64,000 nucleotides of DNA from Parvularculaceae bacterium (lineage in GTDB: Bacteria; Pseudomonadota; Alphaproteobacteria; Caulobacterales; Parvularculaceae): NCBI GenBank assembly GCA_013389105.1, contig JACADZ010000004.1:1-64000 (forward strand), in the 5' to 3' direction. Under the pieces are notes generated by a model that had not been told where the DNA came from, did no database searches, and was given only the letters and a program-made list of their open reading frames with translations. This document shows positions 18,894 to 27,367 of the stretch, in pieces (positions within the stretch are counted from its first letter, which is position 1; each line of letters starts with the position of its first letter). Made by a program: the position numbers and the translations under genes.

Positions 18894-19796
18894 TCACTTT
18901 GCGCGGGCGGCTCGCTTCAACCGGTAATAACGGCTGGCGAGGATGGGCGCGGCGAGAAGAGGAAATTTCCGTTCCCAGTCGCGCACCGGCAGATCGAAGC
19001 CAGCGTGACGGCTGATCTTCCACGCAATGTAGTCGACCCCGCCCTCGAAAGTGAGGCTCGCCTTGAGCAACCGTGCGGCTGACAGGAGCCCGCCCTGCAG
19101 CGACCGCAGCCGCCAGAGAGCCTCCTGTCCTCGCGGCGTCGCTTCGGGGAGACGCGTGACGCGCGCCGGCCAATCGCCGTAAGTCTCAAGAAGCTTCAAC
19201 ACGCGCTCAGGCTGTTCGGCGCGCAGTTCGGCGCGGTAGGAACGCGCTAGCCCTTCGCGCCAGAGGGCCGCGACCCCCGCATCGACGCCATCAAGACCTG
19301 CAGAATTGGCCACGAATGTGTCGATCGACGTCAGGATCGCGCGTTCGATCCTGGCCCGAAGCCCTTCCGGTGCGGCGACGATACGGCAGGGCTGCGCGAA
19401 TCGCGCCCAGAAATAGGAGTGAAACGTCCTCCTGCTGACGAGCCGCTCGAAATGGTCGATCGACAGCACCGCGTATTTGCAGCGCAACCGCCCGAAGGCG
19501 CTGTCGCACTCAAGGTAGAAGACGTTCGGAGGCAGGACGCGCGCCGCGAGACGCAGGAGAGGCGAAGCAAAGGCCGCTTCATAGCTCGGAACGATGGCGT
19601 AGAAATCGTAGAGCACGCTCTGGGGGCCGGCCGCCTTCAGCACGCTATTCCCAGAACCGTAGAGCAGAACGGCGGCCCCCGGGCGCCTCGCGGCGATTGC
19701 ACGCGCGAGTTCCGCGGCCGACGGCGCCGGCGGTGCGTTCAGGTACTCGCGGACAAAACCGGCGCGCGCCGCTTCGTCAGCGGAGGAATTCGGCAT
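18894..19796 (-). CDS. Tam41-like nucleotidyltransferase (putative CDP-lipid synthase)
   Basis: This 300-residue soluble protein has a nucleotidyltransferase-like motif, LLYGSGNSV at residues 44-52 followed by LYDFYAIV with Asp64. This resembles Tam41, the mitochondrial-type CDP-diacylglycerol synthase. It ends with a basic region (RYYRLKRAARAK). The ATG at 19796 lies 20 bases inside the end of the kinase gene; a TTG at 19811 is possible. It is third in a minus-strand unit after a CDP-alcohol phosphatidyltransferase and a lipid kinase. The context supports activation of a lipid phosphate with CTP. The family call is from motif memory and needs a profile search. Confidence 0.6.
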   Translation of the reverse strand: MPNSSADEAARAGFVREYLNAPPAPSAAELARAIAARRPGAAVLLYGSGNSVLKAAGPQSVLYDFYAIVPSYEAAFASPLLRLAARVLPPNVFYLECDSAFGRLRCKYAVLSIDHFERLVSRRTFHSYFWARFAQPCRIVAAPEGLRARIERAILTSIDTFVANSAGLDGVDAGVAALWREGLARSYRAELRAEQPERVLKLLETYGDWPARVTRLPEATPRGQEALWRLRSLQGGLLSAARLLKASLTFEGGVDYIAWKISRHAGFDLPVRDWERKFPLLAAPILASRYYRLKRAARAK

Positions 19797-20727
19797 TGTG
19801 CGCGGTTCCAAATACGAGGTCTTCGCCGGATCGCGCTTCGAAGATCTCGCCGTCGAACACGAAGGGCGCAGCGAATCTGGAGACTATGCGGTCTGCGCGC
19901 CAACTGCGATAGCCTTCGGCCTCGAACCAATCCTTTTTGACGCCGCGTACGACCGCGGGCGCGGCGGCCAGGAACCGCCGGGCCGGGCTCGCGACCGCCG
20001 TCGCGACGATGGCGCCCGGCCCCTCGCCCCAGAAGGGATAGATGCCGGCCCCGAGCTTCGACAAGGTGGTGGCGAGGAACACCGTCAGATCCGCCGGCTG
20101 ATCCGCCAGGGGCGCCGGCGCGCCGCCGGCGAACGCCACCCGAACGGCGTCCTTTTGAACTTTCGCGTCAAAGGCGAACTTCGCGACGTAGCCGGCTACG
20201 GACAAGGCCAGCGCCAGAGAGCGCTTGGCTCCCTTCGATTGCACATGCGCCCGGCTGAACTGAACCGCGGAGTGAAAGGCGCCGGCGCCCAGAAAGAAAC
20301 CGTGGATCGGATCGCGCGTCCCTTGCGCGACCGTCAGCAGCGCCCGGCGCGCGGCCACCGCTTCACCAGCCTCGCGGCGCTTCAAGAACCGCTCCAGCGA
20401 CGGCGCCGGCGCGCCGGCAAGGCCGCAGTCCTGCGCGATCACGTTTGTCATGCCGCAAGCAAGCGCGACGAACTTCGGCGCGCGCTCAAAGCGCCGGTTG
20501 TTGATGGCGTCGGTGAAGGCGGCCTGGATGGTGCCGTCGCCGCCTCCGAGAATGAGCGTATCGACGCCGCGCCGATTCATGCCGATGAGGGCCCGGTCGA
20601 GCCCCAGTATTCCGTCCAGCACCTCTACATTGACGTCGCGGAACCGGCGCGCGACGCCGAGAACCTCGGTCAGGACCGACGGGGAGCGGTTGCTTCGCCC
20701 ATTGATGATGAGGCCGACGGCGGACAT
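19777..20727 (-). CDS. Diacylglycerol-kinase family lipid kinase
   Basis: This 316-residue protein has the DAGK catalytic signature TLILGGGDGTIQAAF near residues 54-68 and INGRSNRSPS at the N terminus, where family members read NP.SG. These enzymes phosphorylate diacylglycerol, sphingosine or ceramide at the membrane face. A DAGK-family ceramide kinase is known in Caulobacter crescentus, so the lipid here need not be diacylglycerol. It follows the CDP-alcohol transferase by 6 bases and overlaps the Tam41-like gene, so the three are one operon. Confidence 0.85.
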   Translation of the reverse strand: MSAVGLIINGRSNRSPSVLTEVLGVARRFRDVNVEVLDGILGLDRALIGMNRRGVDTLILGGGDGTIQAAFTDAINNRRFERAPKFVALACGMTNVIAQDCGLAGAPAPSLERFLKRREAGEAVAARRALLTVAQGTRDPIHGFFLGAGAFHSAVQFSRAHVQSKGAKRSLALALSVAGYVAKFAFDAKVQKDAVRVAFAGGAPAPLADQPADLTVFLATTLSKLGAGIYPFWGEGPGAIVATAVASPARRFLAAAPAVVRGVKKDWFEAEGYRSWRADRIVSRFAAPFVFDGEIFEARSGEDLVFGTAHNAEFLR

Positions 20728-20733
20728 GGCGGC

Positions 20734-21900
20734 CTACTCCGCCAGCCAAGACTTCAGCGCGCCCTGAGGCGCGGACATCTCTGCCGCGCCGAGGCGCACG
20801 AGATGGAACGCGACGGAGAACGCGGTCCAGGCGGCAACGGCCGCAAGGCCGAGAGCCGGCGCGCCGGCGATCGCCGACAATGTGAGCATCACCAAGTTCG
20901 GGTTGCGCCGCGAGGTGATGTGACGGAACCAGTAGTCGATCGGCCGCCAGATGTGGATTTCGATCTTGAAGCGCCGAACGAAATAGCCCTCGATCAGTCG
21001 CCCCGATACATAGCCGACGACGATCGTCCAGAAGGCGGTCCACACCATCTGGTCGGAAAGGCCGGACAGGTTGCCGCTGGCGACGACACCCGCCGCCCAC
21101 GCCCAGTACCAGAACGGGGGATGGATGAGGTCGATACCGTGGTCGTAGAAATTTCCCCATTTTGAGGACTTGAGCGTCACGCGCGCCAGCTTCCCGTCGA
21201 CCGTATCGAGGAAGCACATGAGCCAGCCCGAAACCAACCCGAGCGCGAACTCGCCGCGCATGAAGAGATAGAAGGTCGACAGGACCAGCAGCAGGCTGAC
21301 CGTCGTGATGAGGTTGGGATGAAGGCCAAGCGCTGCGGCGGCCCGGGTGGCGTGGAACGCCGGACCCGGCAGCACAAACTTCGTCACGATGTCGGTGGCG
21401 CCTTTGTAGGAGCCCTTGAACAACCGCCGTTCGATCTCGTCCTTGCGGGCACGCGACGCCAGCACGACGAGCGGGTCTTCCTTCTTGCGCAAACGCTGAT
21501 TATAGGCGCCGCTGATTTCGGCGGCGGTGTAGACGGTTACGCCCTCGCCTTCCGGGAGCGCATCGCAGTCAGCCCCGGCGGTGAGGCGTTCCGACCAGCG
21601 TCGCGCGTCCGAGGCCCGGCACACGACCGCGGCCAGGCGATCGCGTCCGCCGTCATCGTCGGCCGCTAGCGCGGAGCGGCGCGTCTTCATGAAGTCTGCG
21701 ACCACCCTCTCGTCGAACACATAGCCGGCATGTGCGATGAGGATGTCGTCATAGTTCTGGGCGTGGTCGACGCTTTCGACCACGGGCAGGCCAAGGCGTG
21801 CAAAAATTGCCTGCAGCCGGTCGCGCCCCGACAAGGCGAATAACGCGGTCTCCGAGTCGCCGACGGAGAGTGCGGCGATCCGATGTGCCTGAGCGTCCAA
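20734..21900 (-). CDS. CDP-alcohol phosphatidyltransferase with N-terminal NTase-like domain
   Basis: This 388-residue protein has two parts. The C-terminal ~210 residues are a multi-span CDP-alcohol phosphatidyltransferase with the full motif DG-x2-AR-x8-G-x3-D-x3-D (DGKLARVTLKSSKWGNFYDHGID, split here as DGKLAR, then G, D and D at the expected spacing), near residues 232-254. The N-terminal ~180 residues resemble the cytidylyltransferase half of archaeal-type bifunctional inositol-phosphate enzymes but lack the glycine-rich nucleotide loop. The joining region RLFKGSYKGATD is also typical of that family. The start is TTG 21900. Confidence 0.85.
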   Translation of the reverse strand: MDAQAHRIAALSVGDSETALFALSGRDRLQAIFARLGLPVVESVDHAQNYDDILIAHAGYVFDERVVADFMKTRRSALAADDDGGRDRLAAVVCRASDARRWSERLTAGADCDALPEGEGVTVYTAAEISGAYNQRLRKKEDPLVVLASRARKDEIERRLFKGSYKGATDIVTKFVLPGPAFHATRAAAALGLHPNLITTVSLLLVLSTFYLFMRGEFALGLVSGWLMCFLDTVDGKLARVTLKSSKWGNFYDHGIDLIHPPFWYWAWAAGVVASGNLSGLSDQMVWTAFWTIVVGYVSGRLIEGYFVRRFKIEIHIWRPIDYWFRHITSRRNPNLVMLTLSAIAGAPALGLAAVAAWTAFSVAFHLVRLGAAEMSAPQGALKSWLAE

Positions 21901-21927
21901 AAGCGACCGATCCCCGCCTTGCCGGGC

Positions 21928-21956
21928 GTGACAAAAAACCTTGGCGAATTTGTCAC
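21928..21956. promoter_or_regulatory. Operator-like dyad in the divergent lipid-cluster promoter
   Basis: GTGACAAA (21928-21935) and TTTGTCAC (21949-21956) form a perfect 8-base inverted repeat. The half-site centres are 21 bases apart, two helical turns, as expected for a dimeric regulator. The dyad lies 28 bases upstream of the CDP-alcohol transferase TTG and 72 bases before the metallophosphoesterase ATG, in an AT-rich stretch within otherwise GC-rich DNA. No regulator gene is adjacent. A transcript hairpin is the alternative. Confidence 0.55.
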
Positions 21957-22027
21957 AAATATTTCATGTTGCCTAGCGAGACGAATACACAAACTGTTGT
22001 TTCAGATTGCAAACCGGCCCGCGCCCC

Positions 22028-22987
22028 ATGCCTCCGCCGCCGACGGACCGGCTGAGATTCGCCCATCTCAGCGACATGCATTTGCCGATCCCGGGACGGC
22101 CGCGACCGGGCGACCTGCTGGGCAAGCGGCTGCTCGGCTACATTTCCTGGGCGCGAAAGCGACGCCACTGGCATAAGCAAGATGTCTCCGAGACCCTCAT
22201 CGCAGACATGAAGGATCAGGGGTGCGAGGCGGCGCTCCTGTCGGGCGACGTTGTTAACATCTCGCTCGAAGCCGAATTTGCTGCGGCCGAGGCCTTCCTC
22301 GCCCGCGCGTTCGAAGGACTCCCGCTGCTATTTTGCCCAGGCAATCACGACGCCTATGTCGCCACGGCTTGGGAGCTTTCCCTCGGGCAACTCGGGCGGT
22401 TTATGGCGGGCGTCCGCATCGGCGACCCAGCTCGGCGCCCGCCGAGAGACGCGGCGGACTTTCCCTACAGCGTGGACCTCGGACCGGCGCGTCTCATCGC
22501 TGCGAACTCTTCGCCCCCGACCGCACCTGGCCTCGCCACCGGCGCCCTCGGGTCGGCGCAGATCGGCCGAATCGAGCAGGAACTGGTCGCGGGCGCCGGC
22601 CGCTTCCGCATTCTCATGCTGCATCACCCGGTGACGTCGGGCGTGGTGTCCCGGCGGAAGGCTCTCGATGATCGTCAGGCGCTGCTCGCCGTCCTCGCAC
22701 GGACCGGCGCCGAACTCGTCCTTCATGGCCACGCCCATGTCCCCAGCTTCGCGGAGATCGAAACGCCGACGGGCCCGGCGCCGGCGATCGGGGGCGGCGC
22801 CCTCTCACACCCACAAGGCCATGGCCGCATGACGCCGGGCCGCTATAATCTCTTCACTCTTGAGAGAAGCGCGCGCGGTTTCCGCCTTGAACTCGAGGTG
22901 CGTCAGTATGCGCCGGGCGCGGGAGGCGTGGCGTCGGTCGAGCGGCGCGTCTATGAGCGACCCGTCACGGAAAGAGCTTCAGCATGA
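22028..22987 (+). CDS. Metallophosphoesterase (calcineurin-like)
   Basis: This 319-residue protein has the complete metallophosphoesterase metal set: LSDMHL (Asp16, His18), LSGDVVN, PGNHDAY, LHHP and LHGHAHVP. No signal peptide is seen, so it should be cytoplasmic or membrane-associated. The start ATG at 22028 was preferred to the TTG at 22007. It is first in a three-gene unit with the HIT-like and NTP-transferase genes and diverges from the lipid-synthesis arm. It may hydrolyse a phosphate ester or pyrophosphate intermediate, for example a CDP-linked compound, as some relatives do. Confidence 0.85.
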   Translation: MPPPPTDRLRFAHLSDMHLPIPGRPRPGDLLGKRLLGYISWARKRRHWHKQDVSETLIADMKDQGCEAALLSGDVVNISLEAEFAAAEAFLARAFEGLPLLFCPGNHDAYVATAWELSLGQLGRFMAGVRIGDPARRPPRDAADFPYSVDLGPARLIAANSSPPTAPGLATGALGSAQIGRIEQELVAGAGRFRILMLHHPVTSGVVSRRKALDDRQALLAVLARTGAELVLHGHAHVPSFAEIETPTGPAPAIGGGALSHPQGHGRMTPGRYNLFTLERSARGFRLELEVRQYAPGAGGVASVERRVYERPVTERASA

Positions 22988-23436
22988 CGCCCGAGGTCAC
23001 CGCGACCATGGAGAAATTCGGCCATCCAGCTACGCTGGTCGGCGAAACGACCTGGTGGGCGGCGTTGTTCCGGCGCAAACAGGTGACGCTTGGATCTTTG
23101 GTGCTCGCCGCGAAGGCGCCGGTAGCGTCTTTCGCAGCGCTCCCTGATGGGGCCTTCGCAGATCTCGCTGCCGCGACGCGCGCGCTCGAGCAGACGCTAC
23201 GGGCCTTCATCTCGTACGAGCGGCTCAACTATCTGATGCTGATGATGGTTGATCCGCACCCGCACTTCCACGTCCTGCCTCGCTACGGCGCGCACCGCGA
23301 GTTCCGCGGCGTCGCCGTTAAGGACGCGTCATGGCCGGGGCCGCCCGCTCTTGACGGGGCAAGGGAACTGCCGCCGGATGTCGAGGCGGCGGCGATCGCC
23401 GAGCTGCGGGCGCTGTGGGCGCGGGGCGCTGCTTGA
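22984..23436 (+). CDS. HIT-superfamily-like protein
   Basis: This 150-residue protein has the triad motif His92-Pro-His94-Phe-His96 (DPHPHFHVLPRYG) typical of HIT nucleotide hydrolases and transferases, but is otherwise divergent. HIT proteins act on nucleoside phosphoramidates, dinucleoside polyphosphates or nucleotide-sugar bonds. It overlaps the metallophosphoesterase stop by ATGA and the NTP-transferase start by TTGA, so the three are translationally coupled and probably act together. Confidence 0.75.
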   Translation: MTPEVTATMEKFGHPATLVGETTWWAALFRRKQVTLGSLVLAAKAPVASFAALPDGAFADLAAATRALEQTLRAFISYERLNYLMLMMVDPHPHFHVLPRYGAHREFRGVAVKDASWPGPPALDGARELPPDVEAAAIAELRALWARGAA

Positions 23437-24263
23437 GCGACGCGCCGACTCTCGCGGCCCTGGTGCTCGCCGGGCGCCGCCCCGGTCCTCCCGACCCGAT
23501 GGAATCGGCGGAGGGCGTTTCCCACAAGGCCTTTATCGACATCGGGGGCGCGCCCATGATCGCCCGCGTCTTGAAGACTCTCGACGCAGTCGACGCCGTG
23601 CGCGAAGTGGTGGTCGCGGCGCCCGCGGAGGCCCAGGAACGCATCAGATCACTTGCCGGCGCAAAGCCGCTCAGTTTCGCAGACGCCGCCGCGACGCCGG
23701 CGACCACGGTCCACGAGGCGTTGACACGATCCGAGGGCGGACTCCTCGTGACGACCTCGGATCATCCCCTGCTGACGCCCGGCATGGTGCGCCATTTTTT
23801 GAAGAAGCTTGACCCCACCGCGTTTTCGGCGGCGGCGGCCTGCGTCGATGCGGCGACCTATCTCGCCGCCTACCCGGACACGCGCCGGACCTTCATACGC
23901 CTTTCCGACCTGTCGTTCTCGGGGGCCAATCTGTTCTGGTTCAAGACGGATGCAGCCGAGCCGCTCCTGCTGTTCTGGCGCGCGCTCGAAGCCAAGCGGA
24001 AAAACCCCATGGCCATGGCCTCATCGATCGGGATCAGCACGCTTGTTCTGTACGCAGCCGGACTTATGACCTCAAAACGCCTTTTTAGGGCGATCGCAGC
24101 GAGGACCGGCGTGGAGACGAGGCTCGTGCCCCTGCCTCAGGCCGAAGCGGCCATCGATGTCGACAAGCCGGAAGACCTAATACTGGCGCGCCGCGTATTC
24201 GCCGAACGGACAGCCGCTACTCCGCCGGCTGGGCCTTCCGCGTCGGCGCATAGAGGCGACTGA
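23433..24263 (+). CDS. MobA-like NTP transferase
   Basis: This 276-residue protein starts at a TTG that overlaps the upstream stop (TTGA). It begins TLAALVLAGRRPG, the nucleotide-binding loop of the MobA-like NTP-transferase fold, followed by SHKAFIDIGGAPMIARVL and the acidic LLVTTSDHPLLTPG. MobA, sugar-phosphate and alcohol-phosphate nucleotidyltransferases share this fold. The neighbours suggest synthesis of a CDP-alcohol used by the transferase on the other arm, whose own N-terminal domain looks inactive. The last 47 bases overlap the convergent RND permease gene. Confidence 0.78.
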   Translation: MSDAPTLAALVLAGRRPGPPDPMESAEGVSHKAFIDIGGAPMIARVLKTLDAVDAVREVVVAAPAEAQERIRSLAGAKPLSFADAAATPATTVHEALTRSEGGLLVTTSDHPLLTPGMVRHFLKKLDPTAFSAAAACVDAATYLAAYPDTRRTFIRLSDLSFSGANLFWFKTDAAEPLLLFWRALEAKRKNPMAMASSIGISTLVLYAAGLMTSKRLFRAIAARTGVETRLVPLPQAEAAIDVDKPEDLILARRVFAERTAATPPAGPSASAHRGD

Positions 24264-27200
24264 TCCATTTGACGCCGTCCTTCACGTCCTTGCCGATGAG
24301 GTAGAAGCAGGGCGTCAGGATCAGCGTGACGGGCATGCAGATCAACACGCCGTAAGCGAGGGCGAGCGCCATCGGCTTGAGGAACTGCGCGATCGCGGCC
24401 TTCTCGAAGATCATCGGCGAAAGGCCGATGAACTCGGTAACGGACGTAAGGAAAATCTGGCGGAAGCGCGAGACGGTCCCCTGATAGGCGGCTTCAAAGG
24501 CGCTCATGCCCTCCGCGCGCATCTGGTTGATGCGATCAACGAGCACGACGTTGTCGTTCACGACGACCCCCATGGCCGCAATCGCCCCGAGATAGGAGAA
24601 CATCGCGAACGAGGCCCCGAAGATCAGGTGGCCGATGATCGCTCCCATGACCGCAAAGGGGATGGCGGACAGGATGAGCGCCGGCTGCACATAGGATCGG
24701 AACACGACGGCGAGCAGGAAATACATGCCCATGACGGCAAGGATCAGAAGCCTCGCGATTTCACTAAGAAACTGGGCCTCCGCTTCGGCCTCGCCGACCG
24801 CGCGGCGGGCGACGGTCGGGTATTTCTTGTCGAAGGCCGGGAAGAACTCCGCCTCGAGATTGGACAGAATTTCCTTGCGCGCGTCGCGCGGCGCTTCGGC
24901 TTCGACGTTGATCGAACTCTTGCGGTCGCGCCGCATCAGCGAGACGACGCCGGGCTCGAATGAGATTTCAGCGACGGTTGAAAGCGGTATCTCACGTCCA
25001 TCGGCGGTCCGCACGCGGAAGTCGTCGAGGCTCGCGAGCGAGCGCCGGTCCTGTTCAGGGTAGCGGATATAGACCCGCTGCTCGTCGCCGTCTCGGGGCT
25101 GACGCTGGACCTCCTCGCCGAAATAGGCTTGCCGCACCTGCTTGGTCAAAGAGGCGAGCGTCACGCCGAGTTGCTCGGCGCCAGGCTTCAGTGTGAACTG
25201 CAGTTCTTCGTTGGCCGCGGCTTCCGAGTCACGCACGCTATGGACGGCGTCGTAGGTCAGGAGCTTGGCCTTCAGCTCCTCGACCGCAGCGCGCAAATCT
25301 TCAATGTTCTCGCCGTTGAGCGCGATCTGCACCGCAGGCCCTGAATTGTTCCCCGAAAGATCGAAAGATATCTTCTCCGCATCTGGGACCGGCCCCATCA
25401 GCGCGGTCATGCGTTCTGTCACCTGCTTGGAGCGGAGCGAGCGCGACTCAGGAGGCGTCAGCGTCACATAGGCGCGGACGACGTTGTCATCCACGATCGT
25501 GACCCAGCTCCGCACGACGCCCTGCGACTTCTCGCCTGTGTTCGGATCATCGACGGCGTATTCGGTCGTCTCGATCTCGATCGCCTTGCGCGCATTTTCG
25601 AGCTGGGCCGCGACCTCTTTCATACGGGCGAACGGCGTCGAGATCGGCATTTCAATCGACGCCATCATGAAGTCGCCCTCGATCTCCGGGAAGAACACCT
25701 GGCGCACGCGGCCGGTGGTCATGAGGGCGACCGACACAAGAAAGAGGCCTAGGAAGATCGAGAGCGTGAGGTATCGCCACCGCAGGGCGGCCCTCAGCAG
25801 CGGTCCGTGCAGGTTGTGCGCCACCCAGATGACCGAGCGAGCGCATTTCTGCTGCAAAGCCATGAGGCGCCCGAAAAACGTCTGTCCAGGCTTGGGCGGC
25901 GACACATGCGCGAGGTGGGCCGGAAGAATGATCAGGGACTCGATGAGCGAAAAGACGAGGGTCGACATGACCACGATCGAGATGGCGCGCGTGTAGACCC
26001 GCACGTCGCCCGACAGCAGCATCCACGGTGAGAAGGCCATCATGGTGACCAGCACCGAGGCTACGAGGGGCTTGGCGACCAGCTGCGTCGCCATGATTGC
26101 AACGTCCGCCCCGCCGCGGCCTTCCCGCTCAGCGCGTTCATAGACGGCCTCGCCGACGATGATCGCGTCGTCGACCATGATTCCGAGTACAAGCAGGAAG
26201 CCGAACACCGCCATGAAGTTCAGCGACACGTCGACATAGGGGAGAATGAAAAACGACCCGGCGAAGGCGGTCATGACGCCGAGCGTCGCCCAGAACGCAA
26301 CCTTCGGGTGCAAGGTCAGCAGCAGGAGGACGAAGATGAGGAAGAAGCCCTGCAAGGCGTTCGAGAACAGGATCGTCATGAGCTTCTTGTAGTCTTCAAG
26401 CTCATCGTAAAAGACCCGGAACTCAACGCCCGCCGGCAACTCCTCGCGCATCTCGTCGACGATCTTGTGGGCGCCTCGGCTGGCCTCGAAGATGTTGAAG
26501 CGGTCAGCCCCGAACACCGTCACGAGGATCGAGGGCTTGTCCGCGACCCGCACGTAGACGTTGCGATCCTCAAAGCCCTGGATGACGCTCGCAATGTCGC
26601 CGAGCCTCACGGCGCCGCCGGCGGGAGTTTCGCGAATGACGATTTCGGCGAATTCGCTCTCCGTCTCGGCGAGATTGCGCACGCTCAGCTGGTAGTCGCC
26701 GTCGGCCGAGCGCACGCGGCCCGACGAGGCGTCGAAGGACGAGGCGCGCACGGCGGCGGCGACGTCGTCGATGGTGAGGCCGTAGCGCCGCAGCGCCGCT
26801 TCTGGGATTTCGATCGACACTTCCGGCCGGCGGTCGCCCATGAGTTCGGTGTTTGCGCCGCCAGGGATCAACGCGATGCGATCGCGAAGCGTCTTGGCTA
26901 CCTCGCGCAGCACCCGCTCCGAAGCCTCGCCGTGGACCGCGATGCTGATCGAGAAGCTGCGATTGACGTTGCGGGAGACCTGCGGCGGCTCAATACCGGC
27001 GGGCAAGCCGCTGATGCCGTCGATCTTGGTCTTCACCTGCTGCACAAGGGCGTCGATTTCAACCCCGGGCTCCGCCTGGAGATTGACCGAGGAAAAGCCC
27101 TCGCTCGAAGTCGAAAACACCCTTTTGATCCCGTCGATATCCTGCGTCGCTTCCTCGAAGCGGACGGTCACCTGCGATTCGACGTCGCCGGGTGAGGCGC

Positions 27201-27363
27201 CCGGCCAGACAGCCCGGATATTGACGTAACTGCCCTGCCCCGCCGGCTGGAACTCTTTCTCCATCATGGAGAACGAGAGAAGGCCCGCAATCACGCTCGC
27301 CAGCATCAGGAGGTTGCCCGCGACCGGATTGCGCCCCCACCAGTCAATGATGTTTTTCAACAT
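24217..27363 (-). CDS. Efflux RND transporter permease
   Basis: This 1048-residue inner-membrane pump component has the RND layout: one N-terminal helix, a large periplasmic loop, a helix bundle, a second loop and a final bundle. The proton-relay acidic pair is in GIMVDDAIIVGEAVYERAE in the fourth helix. It belongs to the AcrB/HAE-type superfamily, probably a drug or hydrophobic-compound exporter. The adaptor gene lies 4 bases upstream on the same strand. No outer-membrane channel or regulator is adjacent. Confidence 0.94.
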   Translation of the reverse strand: MLKNIIDWWGRNPVAGNLLMLASVIAGLLSFSMMEKEFQPAGQGSYVNIRAVWPGASPGDVESQVTVRFEEATQDIDGIKRVFSTSSEGFSSVNLQAEPGVEIDALVQQVKTKIDGISGLPAGIEPPQVSRNVNRSFSISIAVHGEASERVLREVAKTLRDRIALIPGGANTELMGDRRPEVSIEIPEAALRRYGLTIDDVAAAVRASSFDASSGRVRSADGDYQLSVRNLAETESEFAEIVIRETPAGGAVRLGDIASVIQGFEDRNVYVRVADKPSILVTVFGADRFNIFEASRGAHKIVDEMREELPAGVEFRVFYDELEDYKKLMTILFSNALQGFFLIFVLLLLTLHPKVAFWATLGVMTAFAGSFFILPYVDVSLNFMAVFGFLLVLGIMVDDAIIVGEAVYERAEREGRGGADVAIMATQLVAKPLVASVLVTMMAFSPWMLLSGDVRVYTRAISIVVMSTLVFSLIESLIILPAHLAHVSPPKPGQTFFGRLMALQQKCARSVIWVAHNLHGPLLRAALRWRYLTLSIFLGLFLVSVALMTTGRVRQVFFPEIEGDFMMASIEMPISTPFARMKEVAAQLENARKAIEIETTEYAVDDPNTGEKSQGVVRSWVTIVDDNVVRAYVTLTPPESRSLRSKQVTERMTALMGPVPDAEKISFDLSGNNSGPAVQIALNGENIEDLRAAVEELKAKLLTYDAVHSVRDSEAAANEELQFTLKPGAEQLGVTLASLTKQVRQAYFGEEVQRQPRDGDEQRVYIRYPEQDRRSLASLDDFRVRTADGREIPLSTVAEISFEPGVVSLMRRDRKSSINVEAEAPRDARKEILSNLEAEFFPAFDKKYPTVARRAVGEAEAEAQFLSEIARLLILAVMGMYFLLAVVFRSYVQPALILSAIPFAVMGAIIGHLIFGASFAMFSYLGAIAAMGVVVNDNVVLVDRINQMRAEGMSAFEAAYQGTVSRFRQIFLTSVTEFIGLSPMIFEKAAIAQFLKPMALALAYGVLICMPVTLILTPCFYLIGKDVKDGVKWISRLYAPTRKAQPAE

Positions 27364-27367
27364 GGGC

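Noticed and set aside
17764-19173. Long minus-strand open frame (469 codons) across the DUF1295 gene
   Set aside because: It is Arg/Ala/Pro-rich with no recognisable motif and lies antisense to a gene with clear family motifs; typical GC-rich shadow frame.
19798-21165. 455-codon frame antisense to the lipid kinase and CDP-alcohol transferase
   Set aside because: No motif, low-complexity Arg-rich content; the minus-strand genes have catalytic signatures.
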